Positions 35,840 through 43,716 of a DNA stretch of 64,000 nucleotides are shown here, in pieces. The notes below the pieces were generated by a model. That model saw nothing but the letters and a program-made list of their open reading frames with translations, did no database searches and was not told the origin of the DNA. Both the position numbers and the translations under genes were made by a program. Numbering within the stretch: the stretch's first letter is position 1; each line of letters begins with the position of its first letter. The stretch is from positions 1 through 64,000 of the forward strand of contig CALWRE010000043.1 in NCBI GenBank assembly GCA_944383835.1, given 5' to 3'. The DNA is from an uncultured Lachnospiraceae bacterium. GTDB taxonomy: Bacteria; Bacillota; Clostridia; Lachnospirales; Lachnospiraceae.

Positions 35840-37027
35840 ATGAGCTCAGAACGCTTACATATCCAAATGTTCGGCGAGTTCCGCATCCAAAACGACTACC
35901 ATAGCTTCACGCCGACCTCCGGCAAGGGAACCCAGGTGACCGCTCTGATCACCTACCTGATCGCCAATAAGGAGGTGGAAATCTCCAAGGACAAGCTGAC
36001 CGAGATTCTGTGGTCGGAGGAGGAAATTTCCAATCCCACCGGGGCTTTGCGCAACCTGGTATACCGCGCCCGCCAGGAACTGGATAAATTCTTTCCGGTT
36101 TCCCATGCGGAGTGCATCCTGTTTAAGCGGAATTCCTATATGTGGAACAGGGACATCCCCTGCGAGACGGATATCGACCGCTTTGAAACCCTTTTCAACC
36201 TGGCGCAGAAGGAGCCTTCCGCCGACCAGCAGCTTCATTATTATGAAGAAATGTTCCGCCTTTATCAGGGAAATTTCCTGCCGGCGCAGGCCCACGACGA
36301 CTGGGTTATGTTCCGCAGCGTCTACTATCAGAACCTCTATGTCAAATGCGTGCTGCAAATCTGCCGCCATCTGAAGGAAGAGGGCCAGTACCAGCAGCTC
36401 ATCGACCTTTGCGAGCAGGCCAATCAGAAGGATCTGATGGCCGAATCCATTTACCGGGAGGTTTTGGAAGCTTACCTGCTGCTCAATCGCCCGCACCGGG
36501 CCCTGGACTATTACCGCTCCGTTCTGAACCTGTTCAACACCCGGTACGGAGTGGACGTCTCCGAGTCCTTCTCCGATATCTACCAGCAGATTCTGACGGA
36601 AACCCAGAATAAGCAGTTAAATATCGAGGATCTGGAGGATCATCTGCGGGAGGATAAGAATTCCCGCGGCAGCTTCTACTGCAACTACGATATTTTCAAA
36701 AATATTTACCAGATCAATATGCGCTCCCTGCGCCGCGTAAAGAGCAAGCGGTATCTGGTGCTGATGACCCTGCGCGAAAAAGGCGAGCCCAACCAGCTCT
36801 CCGATTCCATCCACGCCGAGATGCAGATTCTGCGGGATGTAATCCACCACAACCTGCGCCGGAACGATGTCTTTACCCAGTCCAGCTACTCCCAGTATTC
36901 CCTGATCCTGATGGTTCCGGGGGAGGCAGGCTGCCGGGTAGCCATCGACCGCGTGCGGGCCCGCTATGAGGAAAACAGGCAGAACCCCAGCGTACAGCTT
37001 GAAATCGACATCAGAGAGATCACCTGA
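35840..37027 (+). CDS. SARP/BTAD-family transcriptional regulator with GGDEF-like C-terminus
   Basis: A 395-aa protein. Residues 1-100 form a SARP-type winged helix (LHIQMFGEFRI at the start; DKLTEILWSEEE and GALRNLVYRARQELD in the recognition part). Residues about 105-255 match the bacterial transcriptional activation (BTAD) TPR-like domain (YYEEMFRLYQGNFLPA, EVLEAYLLLNRPHRALDYY). The last 110 residues resemble a GGDEF domain by pattern (NLRRNDVFTQ then YSLILMVPGEAG and a helix), but the GGDEF signature is replaced by SSYSQY, so no cyclase activity is expected. ATG 35840 has AAAGGA 6 nt upstream. Divergent from the giant surface-protein gene, whose promoter carries SARP-like repeats. It is the likely activator of that gene (inference). 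Confidence 0.82.
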   Translation: MSSERLHIQMFGEFRIQNDYHSFTPTSGKGTQVTALITYLIANKEVEISKDKLTEILWSEEEISNPTGALRNLVYRARQELDKFFPVSHAECILFKRNSYMWNRDIPCETDIDRFETLFNLAQKEPSADQQLHYYEEMFRLYQGNFLPAQAHDDWVMFRSVYYQNLYVKCVLQICRHLKEEGQYQQLIDLCEQANQKDLMAESIYREVLEAYLLLNRPHRALDYYRSVLNLFNTRYGVDVSESFSDIYQQILTETQNKQLNIEDLEDHLREDKNSRGSFYCNYDIFKNIYQINMRSLRRVKSKRYLVLMTLREKGEPNQLSDSIHAEMQILRDVIHHNLRRNDVFTQSSYSQYSLILMVPGEAGCRVAIDRVRARYEENRQNPSVQLEIDIREIT

Positions 37028-37046
37028 TCTTTGGAGGACACCTTCG

Positions 37047-38057
37047 ATGAAACACTTGGCTTTTATCCGGTTTTTGTGCCTGCTTCTCTGTCTCTCTCTC
37101 CTTGCCGGATGCTCCGAAAGCGAAAACATATCCGGATCCGGACCCGGAGTTGGATCCGGCCCCGGCGCTGGAGTTGGATCCGGACCTGAATCTGGAGCCG
37201 GTTCCGAATTAGAATCCGGCGCCGCTCCCGCCGCGGTCCGCGACAATACCCCCGTCGTACTGGTTCCCGAAGCCTCCGGCGAGGTGACCTACGGCAATGG
37301 GCTTGTCACCCTGGACGCCTCCCACACGGAGGAGGGATATGTCATGGTCCGCTATGAAGGCGAAGCAGAGCGGGTTAAGCTGCGGATCGAACTGCCGGAC
37401 GGCACCCTCTACACCTACGATCTCCATCCGGAGAATGCATATGAGGTATTCCCCCTGACCGGAGGGGACGGGGAATACAGGGTCGCCGCATATGAATACC
37501 GGCCGGCCACCGATGATTATATCAGCGCCTTTTCCCAGTCCCTCTCCGTCGTCCTGAAGGATGAATTTACCACCTATCTCTATCCCAATCAGTATGTGAA
37601 TTTTTCTGCGGACAGCGAGACCGTAGCCAAGGGAGCCGATCTGGCCCGGGGGGCTGCCGACGACCTGGAGGTAGTGACCCGCATCTACCAGTATATTACA
37701 GAGAATATTTCCTATGACGCGGAACTGGCCGCAAATGTGCAGAGCGGCTACCTGCCCGATGTGGACGAGGTGCTGGCAAAGGGCAGCGGCATCTGCTTTG
37801 ACTATGCCGCCCTGATGGCCGCGATGCTGCGCAGCCAGCGGATCCCCACCCGCCTGGAGATCGGCTACGCCGGCACAGCCTACCACGCCTGGGTCACAAC
37901 CCATATCGATGGAATGGGCTGGGTCAACGGCATCATCCACTTTGACGGCTCTGCCTGGACCCTGATGGATCCCACCTTTGCCGCCAACTCCGCCGAAGAT
38001 GAACTGAGGGATTTCATCGGAAACGGGGATAACTACCAAACCAAGTACCGCTACTAA
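37047..38057 (+). CDS. Transglutaminase-like lipoprotein
   Basis: A 336-aa exported lipoprotein: signal with lipobox LLAGC (Cys near residue 17-18), then a Gly/Ser/Pro/Glu repeat linker built from reiterated GSGP-type words. A beta domain follows, and then a transglutaminase-like cysteine-protease fold. The Cys-His-Asp triad is readable: Cys in GSGICFDYAALMAAMLR, His in AYHAWV, Asp in LMDPTFA. ATG 37047 has GGAGG 9 nt upstream. It lies 19 bp after the SARP-like gene. Bacterial members include proteases and cross-linking enzymes. A role in processing or cross-linking surface proteins is suggested by the context only. Confidence 0.82.
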   Translation: MKHLAFIRFLCLLLCLSLLAGCSESENISGSGPGVGSGPGAGVGSGPESGAGSELESGAAPAAVRDNTPVVLVPEASGEVTYGNGLVTLDASHTEEGYVMVRYEGEAERVKLRIELPDGTLYTYDLHPENAYEVFPLTGGDGEYRVAAYEYRPATDDYISAFSQSLSVVLKDEFTTYLYPNQYVNFSADSETVAKGADLARGAADDLEVVTRIYQYITENISYDAELAANVQSGYLPDVDEVLAKGSGICFDYAALMAAMLRSQRIPTRLEIGYAGTAYHAWVTTHIDGMGWVNGIIHFDGSAWTLMDPTFAANSAEDELRDFIGNGDNYQTKYRY

Positions 38058-38083
38058 ACCATGGCAGAAAATAAACCATGATA

Positions 38084-38111
38084 AACACGAATCCATAATG
38101 AACACGAATCC
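38084..38111 (+). repeat. Direct repeat AACACGAATCC x2 between lipoprotein and pil-like genes
   Basis: AACACGAATCC occurs at 38084-38094 and 38101-38111 (period 17) in the 79-bp gap ahead of the GspF/PilC-like gene. A TATAAA follows at 38114-38119. It could be a regulator site for a second transcription start or a recent small duplication. Confidence 0.4.
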
Positions 38112-38136
38112 GTTATAAAAACGCAGGAGGAATCCT

Positions 38137-39192
38137 ATGCCGCACACTTCCCCAAAACCTCTGAATCACCGTGAACTCTCCGCCTTCTGCGGGCAGATGG
38201 CCATGATGCTCTCCGCCGGAATTTCCTCCGTCGAAGCTCTCTCCATCCTCCGCGACAGTCTGGAACACCCGCAGGCCAGGGAGATTCTCTCCCAGTCTGT
38301 CCAGGCCTTGGAAGCAGGGGAAAGCCTGCATGCCGCCCTCTGCGCCCCGAAAGACGCCTTTCCCCACTATCTTCTGGATATGGTCGACACCGGCGAGAGG
38401 GCCGGGCAGCTGGACACCGTTTTCGCCTCTCTATCTTCCTATTATGAGAGGCGCGACGCCCTGGCGAAGGAAATCCGCAGCGCCGTCGCCTACCCTCTGG
38501 TCATGATCGTTATGATGCTGGCGGTCATCCTGGTGCTGATCGTCCAGGTAATGCCTGTCTTCCAGCAGGTTTATTCCCAGCTGGGCACAGAGATGAACCA
38601 GTTTTCCTCCTGGGTTTTGAACCTGGGCGTCTGGCTCTCCCGCTACAGTCTGGTGCTGGTGGGAATCGCCGTTATCCTTGCCCTGGTCCTGCTTTACCTG
38701 ACCCGGACCAAGAAGGGCCGGGACCGGCTTGCCGCCCTGGGCCGCCGCCTGCCGGGAATCCGCCCTATCCTGAAGGCGATTTCCCTCAGCCGCTTTGCCG
38801 ACGGCATGGCCATCACCCTGCGAAGCGGCCTGGACACCGATGAAAGCCTGGAGCTGGCCGGGCGGCTGACCGAGTCCGCCCTCCTGCGCGAAAAGATCGA
38901 GGCCTGCCGCAGGCAGACCGCCCAGGGAACGGATCTGGGCGCTGCGTTCCGGGAAAACGAAGTTTTCTCCGGCATCTATGCCAAAATGATATCCATAGGC
39001 ATCCTCTCCGGTTCCCTGGATACGGTGATGGCACGGGTTGCCGATCAATACGCCCAGGACGCCTCGGAGCGCATCAGCCGCACAGTGGGGCGGCTGGAAC
39101 CCACGTTAGTAGCAGTGCTGTCCATCCTGGTGGGCATGATCCTTCTGTCCGTCATGCTCCCCTTGATGGGCGTCATGTCCAATATCGGCTGA
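38137..39192 (+). CDS. Type II secretion/type IV pilus assembly platform protein (GspF/PilC family)
   Basis: A 351-aa inner-membrane platform protein with two homologous T2SSF domains (about residues 15-135 and 215-335), each followed by hydrophobic segments, with three membrane spans overall. Family features include MMLSAGISSVEALSIL, TGERAGQLDTVF and in the second domain ITLRSGLDTDESLELA and ISIGILSGSLDTVM. It normally couples a cytoplasmic ATPase to pilin assembly. GGAGGAATCCT precedes the ATG. It heads a compact run of four small membrane-anchored proteins. No GspE/PilB assembly ATPase is adjacent; the only ATPase nearby is the convergent PilT. Confidence 0.9.
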   Translation: MPHTSPKPLNHRELSAFCGQMAMMLSAGISSVEALSILRDSLEHPQAREILSQSVQALEAGESLHAALCAPKDAFPHYLLDMVDTGERAGQLDTVFASLSSYYERRDALAKEIRSAVAYPLVMIVMMLAVILVLIVQVMPVFQQVYSQLGTEMNQFSSWVLNLGVWLSRYSLVLVGIAVILALVLLYLTRTKKGRDRLAALGRRLPGIRPILKAISLSRFADGMAITLRSGLDTDESLELAGRLTESALLREKIEACRRQTAQGTDLGAAFRENEVFSGIYAKMISIGILSGSLDTVMARVADQYAQDASERISRTVGRLEPTLVAVLSILVGMILLSVMLPLMGVMSNIG

Positions 39193-39202
39193 GGAGGCTG
39201 TG

Positions 39203-39532
39203 ATGAACCGTTTTCAAACCAAAGACCGCAGGGAGAGACGATCCCCTGCGGCCCTCATTCCCATCCTGCTTTTTCTGGTCGTCCTTTTCCTGGCTGTCCG
39301 CGGCTTTTCTTCCATCCGGGAAACCACCCTTGAAAAGGGGAGGGAAAGCCTGGAGAACGCCCTTCTTCGCAGCGTCGTCCAGTGCTATGCGATGGAAGGC
39401 TTTTATCCGCCCAGCCTGGAATATCTGGAAGAGCACTATGGGCTGACTTACGATAAGGAACGATACCGGATTGACTATCAGCCGGTCGGCTCGAATCTGA
39501 TGCCGGACATGGCGGTCCTGGAAATTCACTGA
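39203..39532 (+). CDS. Small pseudopilin-like membrane protein
   Basis: A 109-aa protein: basic N-terminus, a transmembrane helix (LIPILLFLVVLFLAVRG) at about residues 20-38, then a helix and a small C-terminal domain with YAMEGFYPPSLEYLEEHYGL. The shape (N-terminal helix with pilin-like globular tail containing a YPPSLEYL element like that of GspG proteins) suggests a pseudopilin. The Gly-Phe-Thr-Leu-x-Glu prepilin cleavage motif is absent. ATG 39203 was chosen over GTG 39200 because it is 5 nt from GAGGAGG. Family not recognised with certainty. Confidence 0.6.
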   Translation: MNRFQTKDRRERRSPAALIPILLFLVVLFLAVRGFSSIRETTLEKGRESLENALLRSVVQCYAMEGFYPPSLEYLEEHYGLTYDKERYRIDYQPVGSNLMPDMAVLEIH

Positions 39533-39547
39533 AAGGGGGGCGAAGGA

Positions 39548-40060
39548 ATGCGGCCTAAAACCGATTTTCTCTTTACTCTGGCTCTCTTCACCCTCTTTGC
39601 CCTGACGTCCCTGGCGGTGGTGATCACCGGCGCGGACGTCTACCAAAGCGTCACGTCGTCCATGGAGCGCAGCTACAACACCCGCACGGCCCTGGCCTAT
39701 GTGGCGGAAAAAATCCGCCAGAACGACGCGGCCGGCGCCGTGCGGGCGGAGGGCGGCCTGCTCTGCCTGACCCAATACGGAGCCCCGTACGGCGAGGAAA
39801 ACGCCTGCCTTTATATCTACGAATACGATGGCTGGCTCACCGAGCTTTTGATCCGGGAAAGCCAGGAGTTCCGGCCGGAGGACGGACAGCGCCTGCTGGA
39901 GGTTTCCTCCTTCCGTGCAGAGCAGAAAGCGGAGTCCCTGTATGAGATTTCCATTTCCGGGGCAGAGGGAGAAACCGTCTCCCTTTTGATCTCTCCCTAC
40001 TCCGCCGCAGAGCCCCTCCCGCAGCAAGAAAGGAGGCAAGCCGTTGCAGACCAGCCATAA
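39548..40060 (+). CDS. DUF4860-type pseudopilin-like protein
   Basis: A 170-aa protein with one N-terminal membrane helix (FLFTLALFTLFALTSLAVVI) and an extracytoplasmic beta domain. I recall this domain type as DUF4860, found in clostridial pilus/secretion clusters. The helix followed by ERSYNTRTALAYVAEKIRQND resembles GspJ/GspH pseudopilins, but the prepilin peptidase motif is missing. GGGGGGCGAAGG precedes the ATG. It overlaps the next gene by 17 bp. Confidence 0.6.
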   Translation: MRPKTDFLFTLALFTLFALTSLAVVITGADVYQSVTSSMERSYNTRTALAYVAEKIRQNDAAGAVRAEGGLLCLTQYGAPYGEENACLYIYEYDGWLTELLIRESQEFRPEDGQRLLEVSSFRAEQKAESLYEISISGAEGETVSLLISPYSAAEPLPQQERRQAVADQP

Positions 40061-40565
40061 ATCCAGCCTGTTTCTGATGGAGCTGATTTTCTGTATCTTT
40101 TTCTTTTCCCTGGCCAGCGCCGTATGCATGCGGCTGTTCGCCCGCGCCCATATCCTGCAGTCCGATACCGAGGCCCTGAATCATGGCGTCTATCTGACCC
40201 AGAGCGCAGCCGAAGCCTTTAAAAGCACGGGCGGGGATCTGGCCGCCCTCTCCTCCTTTTTCCCGGAAGGGCATTTGGAGGAGACAGAGGCCATCTTTAC
40301 CGTCTGGTATCAGGAGGACTGGAGCCCGTTATCCGGGGAGAATTCCGAAGCTTCCCCTGCCTCCGGAAAGAACAGCCCCCCGCAGGAGGCCGTCTACTGC
40401 CTGACCATCGACGCCTCCGCCTGTACTGCGAACGAAAGCCTGGCGGGCGGGCTTCGCACCGCCCAGGTGACCCTGCTGTCCCTCCACGGCGAGACCGGGG
40501 AGGCAGAAACCATCCTCACCCTCCCGGCCGCCGTCCAGCTGCCCCGGACGGCGCCGTCCCGGTAG
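40044..40565 (+). CDS. Pseudopilin-like protein with N-terminal LMELIF helix
   Basis: A 173-aa protein with a hydrophobic N-terminal helix SLFLMELIFCIFFFSLASAV. The LMEL words recall the type IV pilin start (FTLMEL) with the conserved Glu, but no Gly precedes in the expected cleavage position. The TTG at 40044 is used as the start because AGGAGGCAAG lies 8 nt upstream; ATG 40077 is an alternative that would cut into the helix. The rest is a predicted extracytoplasmic domain with a Ser/Pro-rich loop. GspI-like role inferred from order and shape. Confidence 0.6.
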   Translation: MQTSHKSSLFLMELIFCIFFFSLASAVCMRLFARAHILQSDTEALNHGVYLTQSAAEAFKSTGGDLAALSSFFPEGHLEETEAIFTVWYQEDWSPLSGENSEASPASGKNSPPQEAVYCLTIDASACTANESLAGGLRTAQVTLLSLHGETGEAETILTLPAAVQLPRTAPSR

Positions 40566-40596
40566 ACGGAGCCCTGAGGCAGGAAAGGAGTCTATG

Positions 40597-41088
40597 ATGA
40601 AAAAACGAACCTCTTCTTTTGGCCTGGGCGTAGGGGCCACGTCGATTCTGATGATCTTCGTCCTGCTCTGCCTGGTCGTCTTTGCCGTCCTCTCCTTAGT
40701 CAGCGCAAACGCCGACTGGAAGCTGAGCAGCCGGCTGGCCGGGCGGATCGAAGCCTATTATAATGCCTGCCTCCGGGGCGAAGATCTGCTGGAGCAGATT
40801 GACAGCCAGCTGGCCTCCCTCTATGAAGAGGCGGAGGATGCGGACGGCTATCTCCTGTCCTGCCGCTCCTATCTCTCTTCCCTGGACGGGGAGCTTGCGG
40901 AGGAGGAGCAGACCGGAGACCTTCTCTTTTCCTTCCGGGAGGAAATCACAGAAGAACAGCATCTGGCCGTCACCCTTCTCATTTCGGTCCGGCCGGCCGC
41001 CGGAGAGCCTTTTTACCAAATAAAAACCTGGCAGACCGAAGCCAGCCAGGTATGGGAACCGGATAATTCCTTAAATTTGATCGAATAG
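40597..41088 (+). CDS. Small membrane-anchored protein of the pil-like cluster
   Basis: A 163-aa protein: N-terminal basic residues, a membrane helix SILMIFVLLCLVVFAVLSLV (about 17-36), a helical region (SSRLAGRIEAYYNACLRGEDLLEQID) and a beta-rich tail. No family recognised. ATG 40597 sits 6 nt after AAGGAG; the adjacent ATG at 40594 is too close. It may be a GspK-like tip component by order, but this is a guess. Its stop codon directly abuts the stop codon of pilT on the opposite strand. Confidence 0.6.
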   Translation: MKKRTSSFGLGVGATSILMIFVLLCLVVFAVLSLVSANADWKLSSRLAGRIEAYYNACLRGEDLLEQIDSQLASLYEEAEDADGYLLSCRSYLSSLDGELAEEEQTGDLLFSFREEITEEQHLAVTLLISVRPAAGEPFYQIKTWQTEASQVWEPDNSLNLIE

Positions 41089-42144
41089 TCAGAGTCTCTT
41101 GGAGAGCATCTCGGGATTGGAGGCGTATTTCAGGGCCGTATTCCGGCTGATCCTCCCCTCCGTGCAGAGCTTTAAAAGGCCCTGGTCCATGGAAATCATG
41201 TCTTCCGAGTTGGAAGAATATACCACCCCGTCGATCTGGTGGATCTTATTCTCCCGGATCATATTGCGGATGGCCGGGGTCACCGTCATCTTCTCAAACA
41301 CAGGGATGCGGGTTCCGTCCACCGCCGGCACCAGCTGCTGGGAGACGACGGCCCGCAGCACCATGGACAGCTGCACGGCGATCTGATGCTGCTGGTTATT
41401 GGGGAAGACGTCGATAATCCGGTCGATCGTATTGGCCGCCCCGATGGTGTGCAGGGTGGACAGAATCAAGTGTCCCGTCTCCGCCGCCGTCATGGCCACC
41501 TGAATTGTCTCATAATCCCGCATCTCGCCCAGGAGAATGGCGTCCGGGCTCTGGCGCAGAGCCGCGCGGAGGGCCGAAATATAGCTCTCCGTATCCGAAC
41601 TGATCTCCCTCTGGCTGACGATGCTTTTTTTATGGGAATGCAGAAACTCCAGCGGGTCCTCCAGGGTGATGATATGGCCCTCCTTGGTGCTGTTGATCCG
41701 GTCGATGATGCAGGCCAGGGTGGTAGACTTCCCGCTGCCCGCCGGCCCGGTCACCAGCACCAGCCCCTTGCCGTAATCGGCCAGGCTCAGAATATTGGGC
41801 GTGATGCCCAGCTGGGCCGGTTCCGGTATCTGGAAGGTAATCACCCGCACCACGGCCGCCATCGTCCCCCTCTGACGGTAAACGCTGGCGCGGAACCTAG
41901 AAACCCCGCGGATGGCGAAGGAAAAGTCGTCGTCCCCCGTGCGCAGGAAAGGGGCCATATCCCTGTCTCCCGCCAGCTGATAGATTCCCCGGACGAACTC
42001 TTCCGCATCCGCCGGCGTCAGCCTCTCCTCGCTCTCCATCTCCATCGTCCCGTTGACCTTCACCGAGAGGGGGCGTCCTACCACCACAAAGATATCCGAG
42101 GCCCCCCGTCTGGCGGCTTCCGTCAAATATGCAATCAAATCCAT
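41089..42144 (-). CDS. pilT: PilT-family type IV pilus retraction ATPase
   Basis: A 351-aa hexameric secretion ATPase. Walker A is GPAGSGKST, with the Asp box ITLEDPLEFLH, Walker B region AILLGEMRD and His box STLHTIGAANTIDRII. The PilT-specific C-terminal AIRNMIRENKIHQI separates it from PilB/GspE assembly ATPases. It closes the minus-strand run sepF-lspA-rluD-pilT and faces the pseudopilin-like genes head-on with no intergenic base. In the family it depolymerises pili for twitching or uptake. A solitary PilT may serve here as the only motor. Confidence 0.93.
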   Translation of the reverse strand: MDLIAYLTEAARRGASDIFVVVGRPLSVKVNGTMEMESEERLTPADAEEFVRGIYQLAGDRDMAPFLRTGDDDFSFAIRGVSRFRASVYRQRGTMAAVVRVITFQIPEPAQLGITPNILSLADYGKGLVLVTGPAGSGKSTTLACIIDRINSTKEGHIITLEDPLEFLHSHKKSIVSQREISSDTESYISALRAALRQSPDAILLGEMRDYETIQVAMTAAETGHLILSTLHTIGAANTIDRIIDVFPNNQQHQIAVQLSMVLRAVVSQQLVPAVDGTRIPVFEKMTVTPAIRNMIRENKIHQIDGVVYSSNSEDMISMDQGLLKLCTEGRISRNTALKYASNPEMLSKRL

Positions 42145-42234
42145 CTTCCCTGTCTCCTCTTCCTTCGCTGTCGGCTCTTTCTGCTCAATCCTTCCGTCTC
42201 TTCCCTCTGTCTCGTCTGCTCCATCCGCCCGCTT

Positions 42235-43167
42235 TCAGCCTCCCTGCCGCCTCATCCCCCGCAGCACCTCCAAAAGATGGGAGAAGTACGGCGGCAGCGG
42301 GGCGGTAAATTCCATATATTCCCCCGTCGTCGGATGGTGAAAGCCCAGGACGGCCGCGTGCAGCGTCTGTCCCTCCAGGGCAAAGGGGGATTTGGACGGG
42401 CCGTAGAGGGTATCCCCCAGCAAAGGATGGCCGATGGAGGCCATATGGACGCGGATCTGATGGGTGCGTCCGGTCTCCAGACGGCACTCGATATACGTAT
42501 AGCCAGAGAAACGCTCCAGCACCCGGTAATGGGTCACCGCCCTCTTCCCGTTCTTTTCATTGACGGCCATCTTCAGGCGGTCCTTTTCATTGCGGCCGAT
42601 GGGGGCGTCCACTGTCCCCTCGTCCTCCTTTATTACCCCGTGGACGATGGCCAGGTAGCGCCGGGTGATGGAATGCTCCTTCAGCTGCTCTGCCAGGCTG
42701 TTATGGGCGGCGTCATTTTTGCAGACCACCAGGACCCCCGTCGTGTCCTTGTCGATGCGGTGAACGATCCCCGGCCGCAGGACGCCGTTGATGCCGGAAA
42801 GCCTGCCCTGGCAGTGATACAAAAGGCCGTTGACCAGGGTGTCCTCGCTGTGACCGGCAGCCGGATGAACCACCATCCCCTTGGGCTTGTCAATCAGAAT
42901 TACGTCGTCATCCTCATAGAGAATGGACAGATCCATCGGCTTTGCCGGAATCTCCGCCTCCTTCGGGTCGGGCAGGCTCACCTCCACCTGGTCCCCCTCC
43001 TTCAGCCGGCTGCTGCTCTTCGCCGCCTTCCCGTTTACCAGCACAGCCCCCTCTTTTACCAGGCGCTGCAGATGGGAGCGGGTGTATTCCTCCAGCATAC
43101 CGGCCAAAAAAAGGTCGATGCGCATCCCCTCCGATACCACATCGACCTGAAATGTCAATTTCTGCAT
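42235..43167 (-). CDS. rluD: RluD-family 23S rRNA pseudouridine synthase
   Basis: A 310-aa pseudouridine synthase. An N-terminal S4 RNA-binding domain (MRIDLFLAGMLEEYTRSHLQRL) is followed by the catalytic domain with HRIDKDTTGVLVV (catalytic Asp in RIDKDT) and the substrate loops RYLAIVHG and ECRLETGRTHQIRVH. Directly downstream of lspA (10 bp), the usual Firmicutes pairing. The exact uridine targets (RluD versus YlyB type) cannot be fixed from sequence. Confidence 0.93.
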   Translation of the reverse strand: MQKLTFQVDVVSEGMRIDLFLAGMLEEYTRSHLQRLVKEGAVLVNGKAAKSSSRLKEGDQVEVSLPDPKEAEIPAKPMDLSILYEDDDVILIDKPKGMVVHPAAGHSEDTLVNGLLYHCQGRLSGINGVLRPGIVHRIDKDTTGVLVVCKNDAAHNSLAEQLKEHSITRRYLAIVHGVIKEDEGTVDAPIGRNEKDRLKMAVNEKNGKRAVTHYRVLERFSGYTYIECRLETGRTHQIRVHMASIGHPLLGDTLYGPSKSPFALEGQTLHAAVLGFHHPTTGEYMEFTAPLPPYFSHLLEVLRGMRRQGG

Positions 43168-43177
43168 ACTCTCTTCC

Positions 43178-43702
43178 TCATTGCGGCTGCCCCTGCTCCT
43201 TATCCTGCTTTCTCTTCAAGAAGGTAAAATCCTCTTCCTTATAATAAAAGAAGATCAGGATCCCAAAGGCCACGCAGGAAAACGTAACATAACAGTCCGC
43301 CACATTAAATACCGGAAAATTGATCAGCCGTATATACAAAAAGTCAATGACATAGTGCAGACGGACCCGGTCGATAAAATTGCCCAGCGCTCCGGCAAAC
43401 ACGGTGACACAGACCGCGTTCAGGGGAAAATACCTGCGCCCGGCCGGTATCTTTACATAAAAGTAGAGCACAGCCGCCAGGATGATGCAGGTGATCACAA
43501 TGAAAAAGCTCCGCCCATCCTGCAGGATGCCAAAGGCAGCTCCCCGGTTGATTGAATAATGCAGCTCAAATACACCGTCCCAGAGCACAAGGGGGCCGTC
43601 CATCAGATGCTTCTGCGCCAGATACTTGGTATACTGATCAATCGCCACCAACAAAGCTGCAGCCAACGCACCAATACCGTATTTTATTCCCTTTTTCTTC
43701 AT
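43178..43702 (-). CDS. lspA: Lipoprotein signal peptidase (signal peptidase II)
   Basis: A 174-aa membrane aspartyl peptidase with four hydrophobic segments. It cleaves prolipoproteins, such as the liv binding protein and transglutaminase lipoprotein here. Conserved blocks are DQYTKYLA near the N-terminus, NRGAAFGIL, GALGNFIDRVRLHYVIDFLYI (catalytic Asp region; in part) and NVADCYVTF with the second catalytic Asp. ATG 43702 is used; a TTG at 43720 would overlap sepF and is less likely. Confidence 0.95.
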   Translation of the reverse strand: MKKKGIKYGIGALAAALLVAIDQYTKYLAQKHLMDGPLVLWDGVFELHYSINRGAAFGILQDGRSFFIVITCIILAAVLYFYVKIPAGRRYFPLNAVCVTVFAGALGNFIDRVRLHYVIDFLYIRLINFPVFNVADCYVTFSCVAFGILIFFYYKEEDFTFLKRKQDKEQGQPQ

Positions 43703-43716
43703 TGTCAGCCGTTCCC

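Noticed and set aside
41239..43227. 662-codon plus-strand frame across pilT and rluD
   Set aside because: Antisense shadow of two well-recognised genes; His/Gln/Arg-rich translation with no family features.
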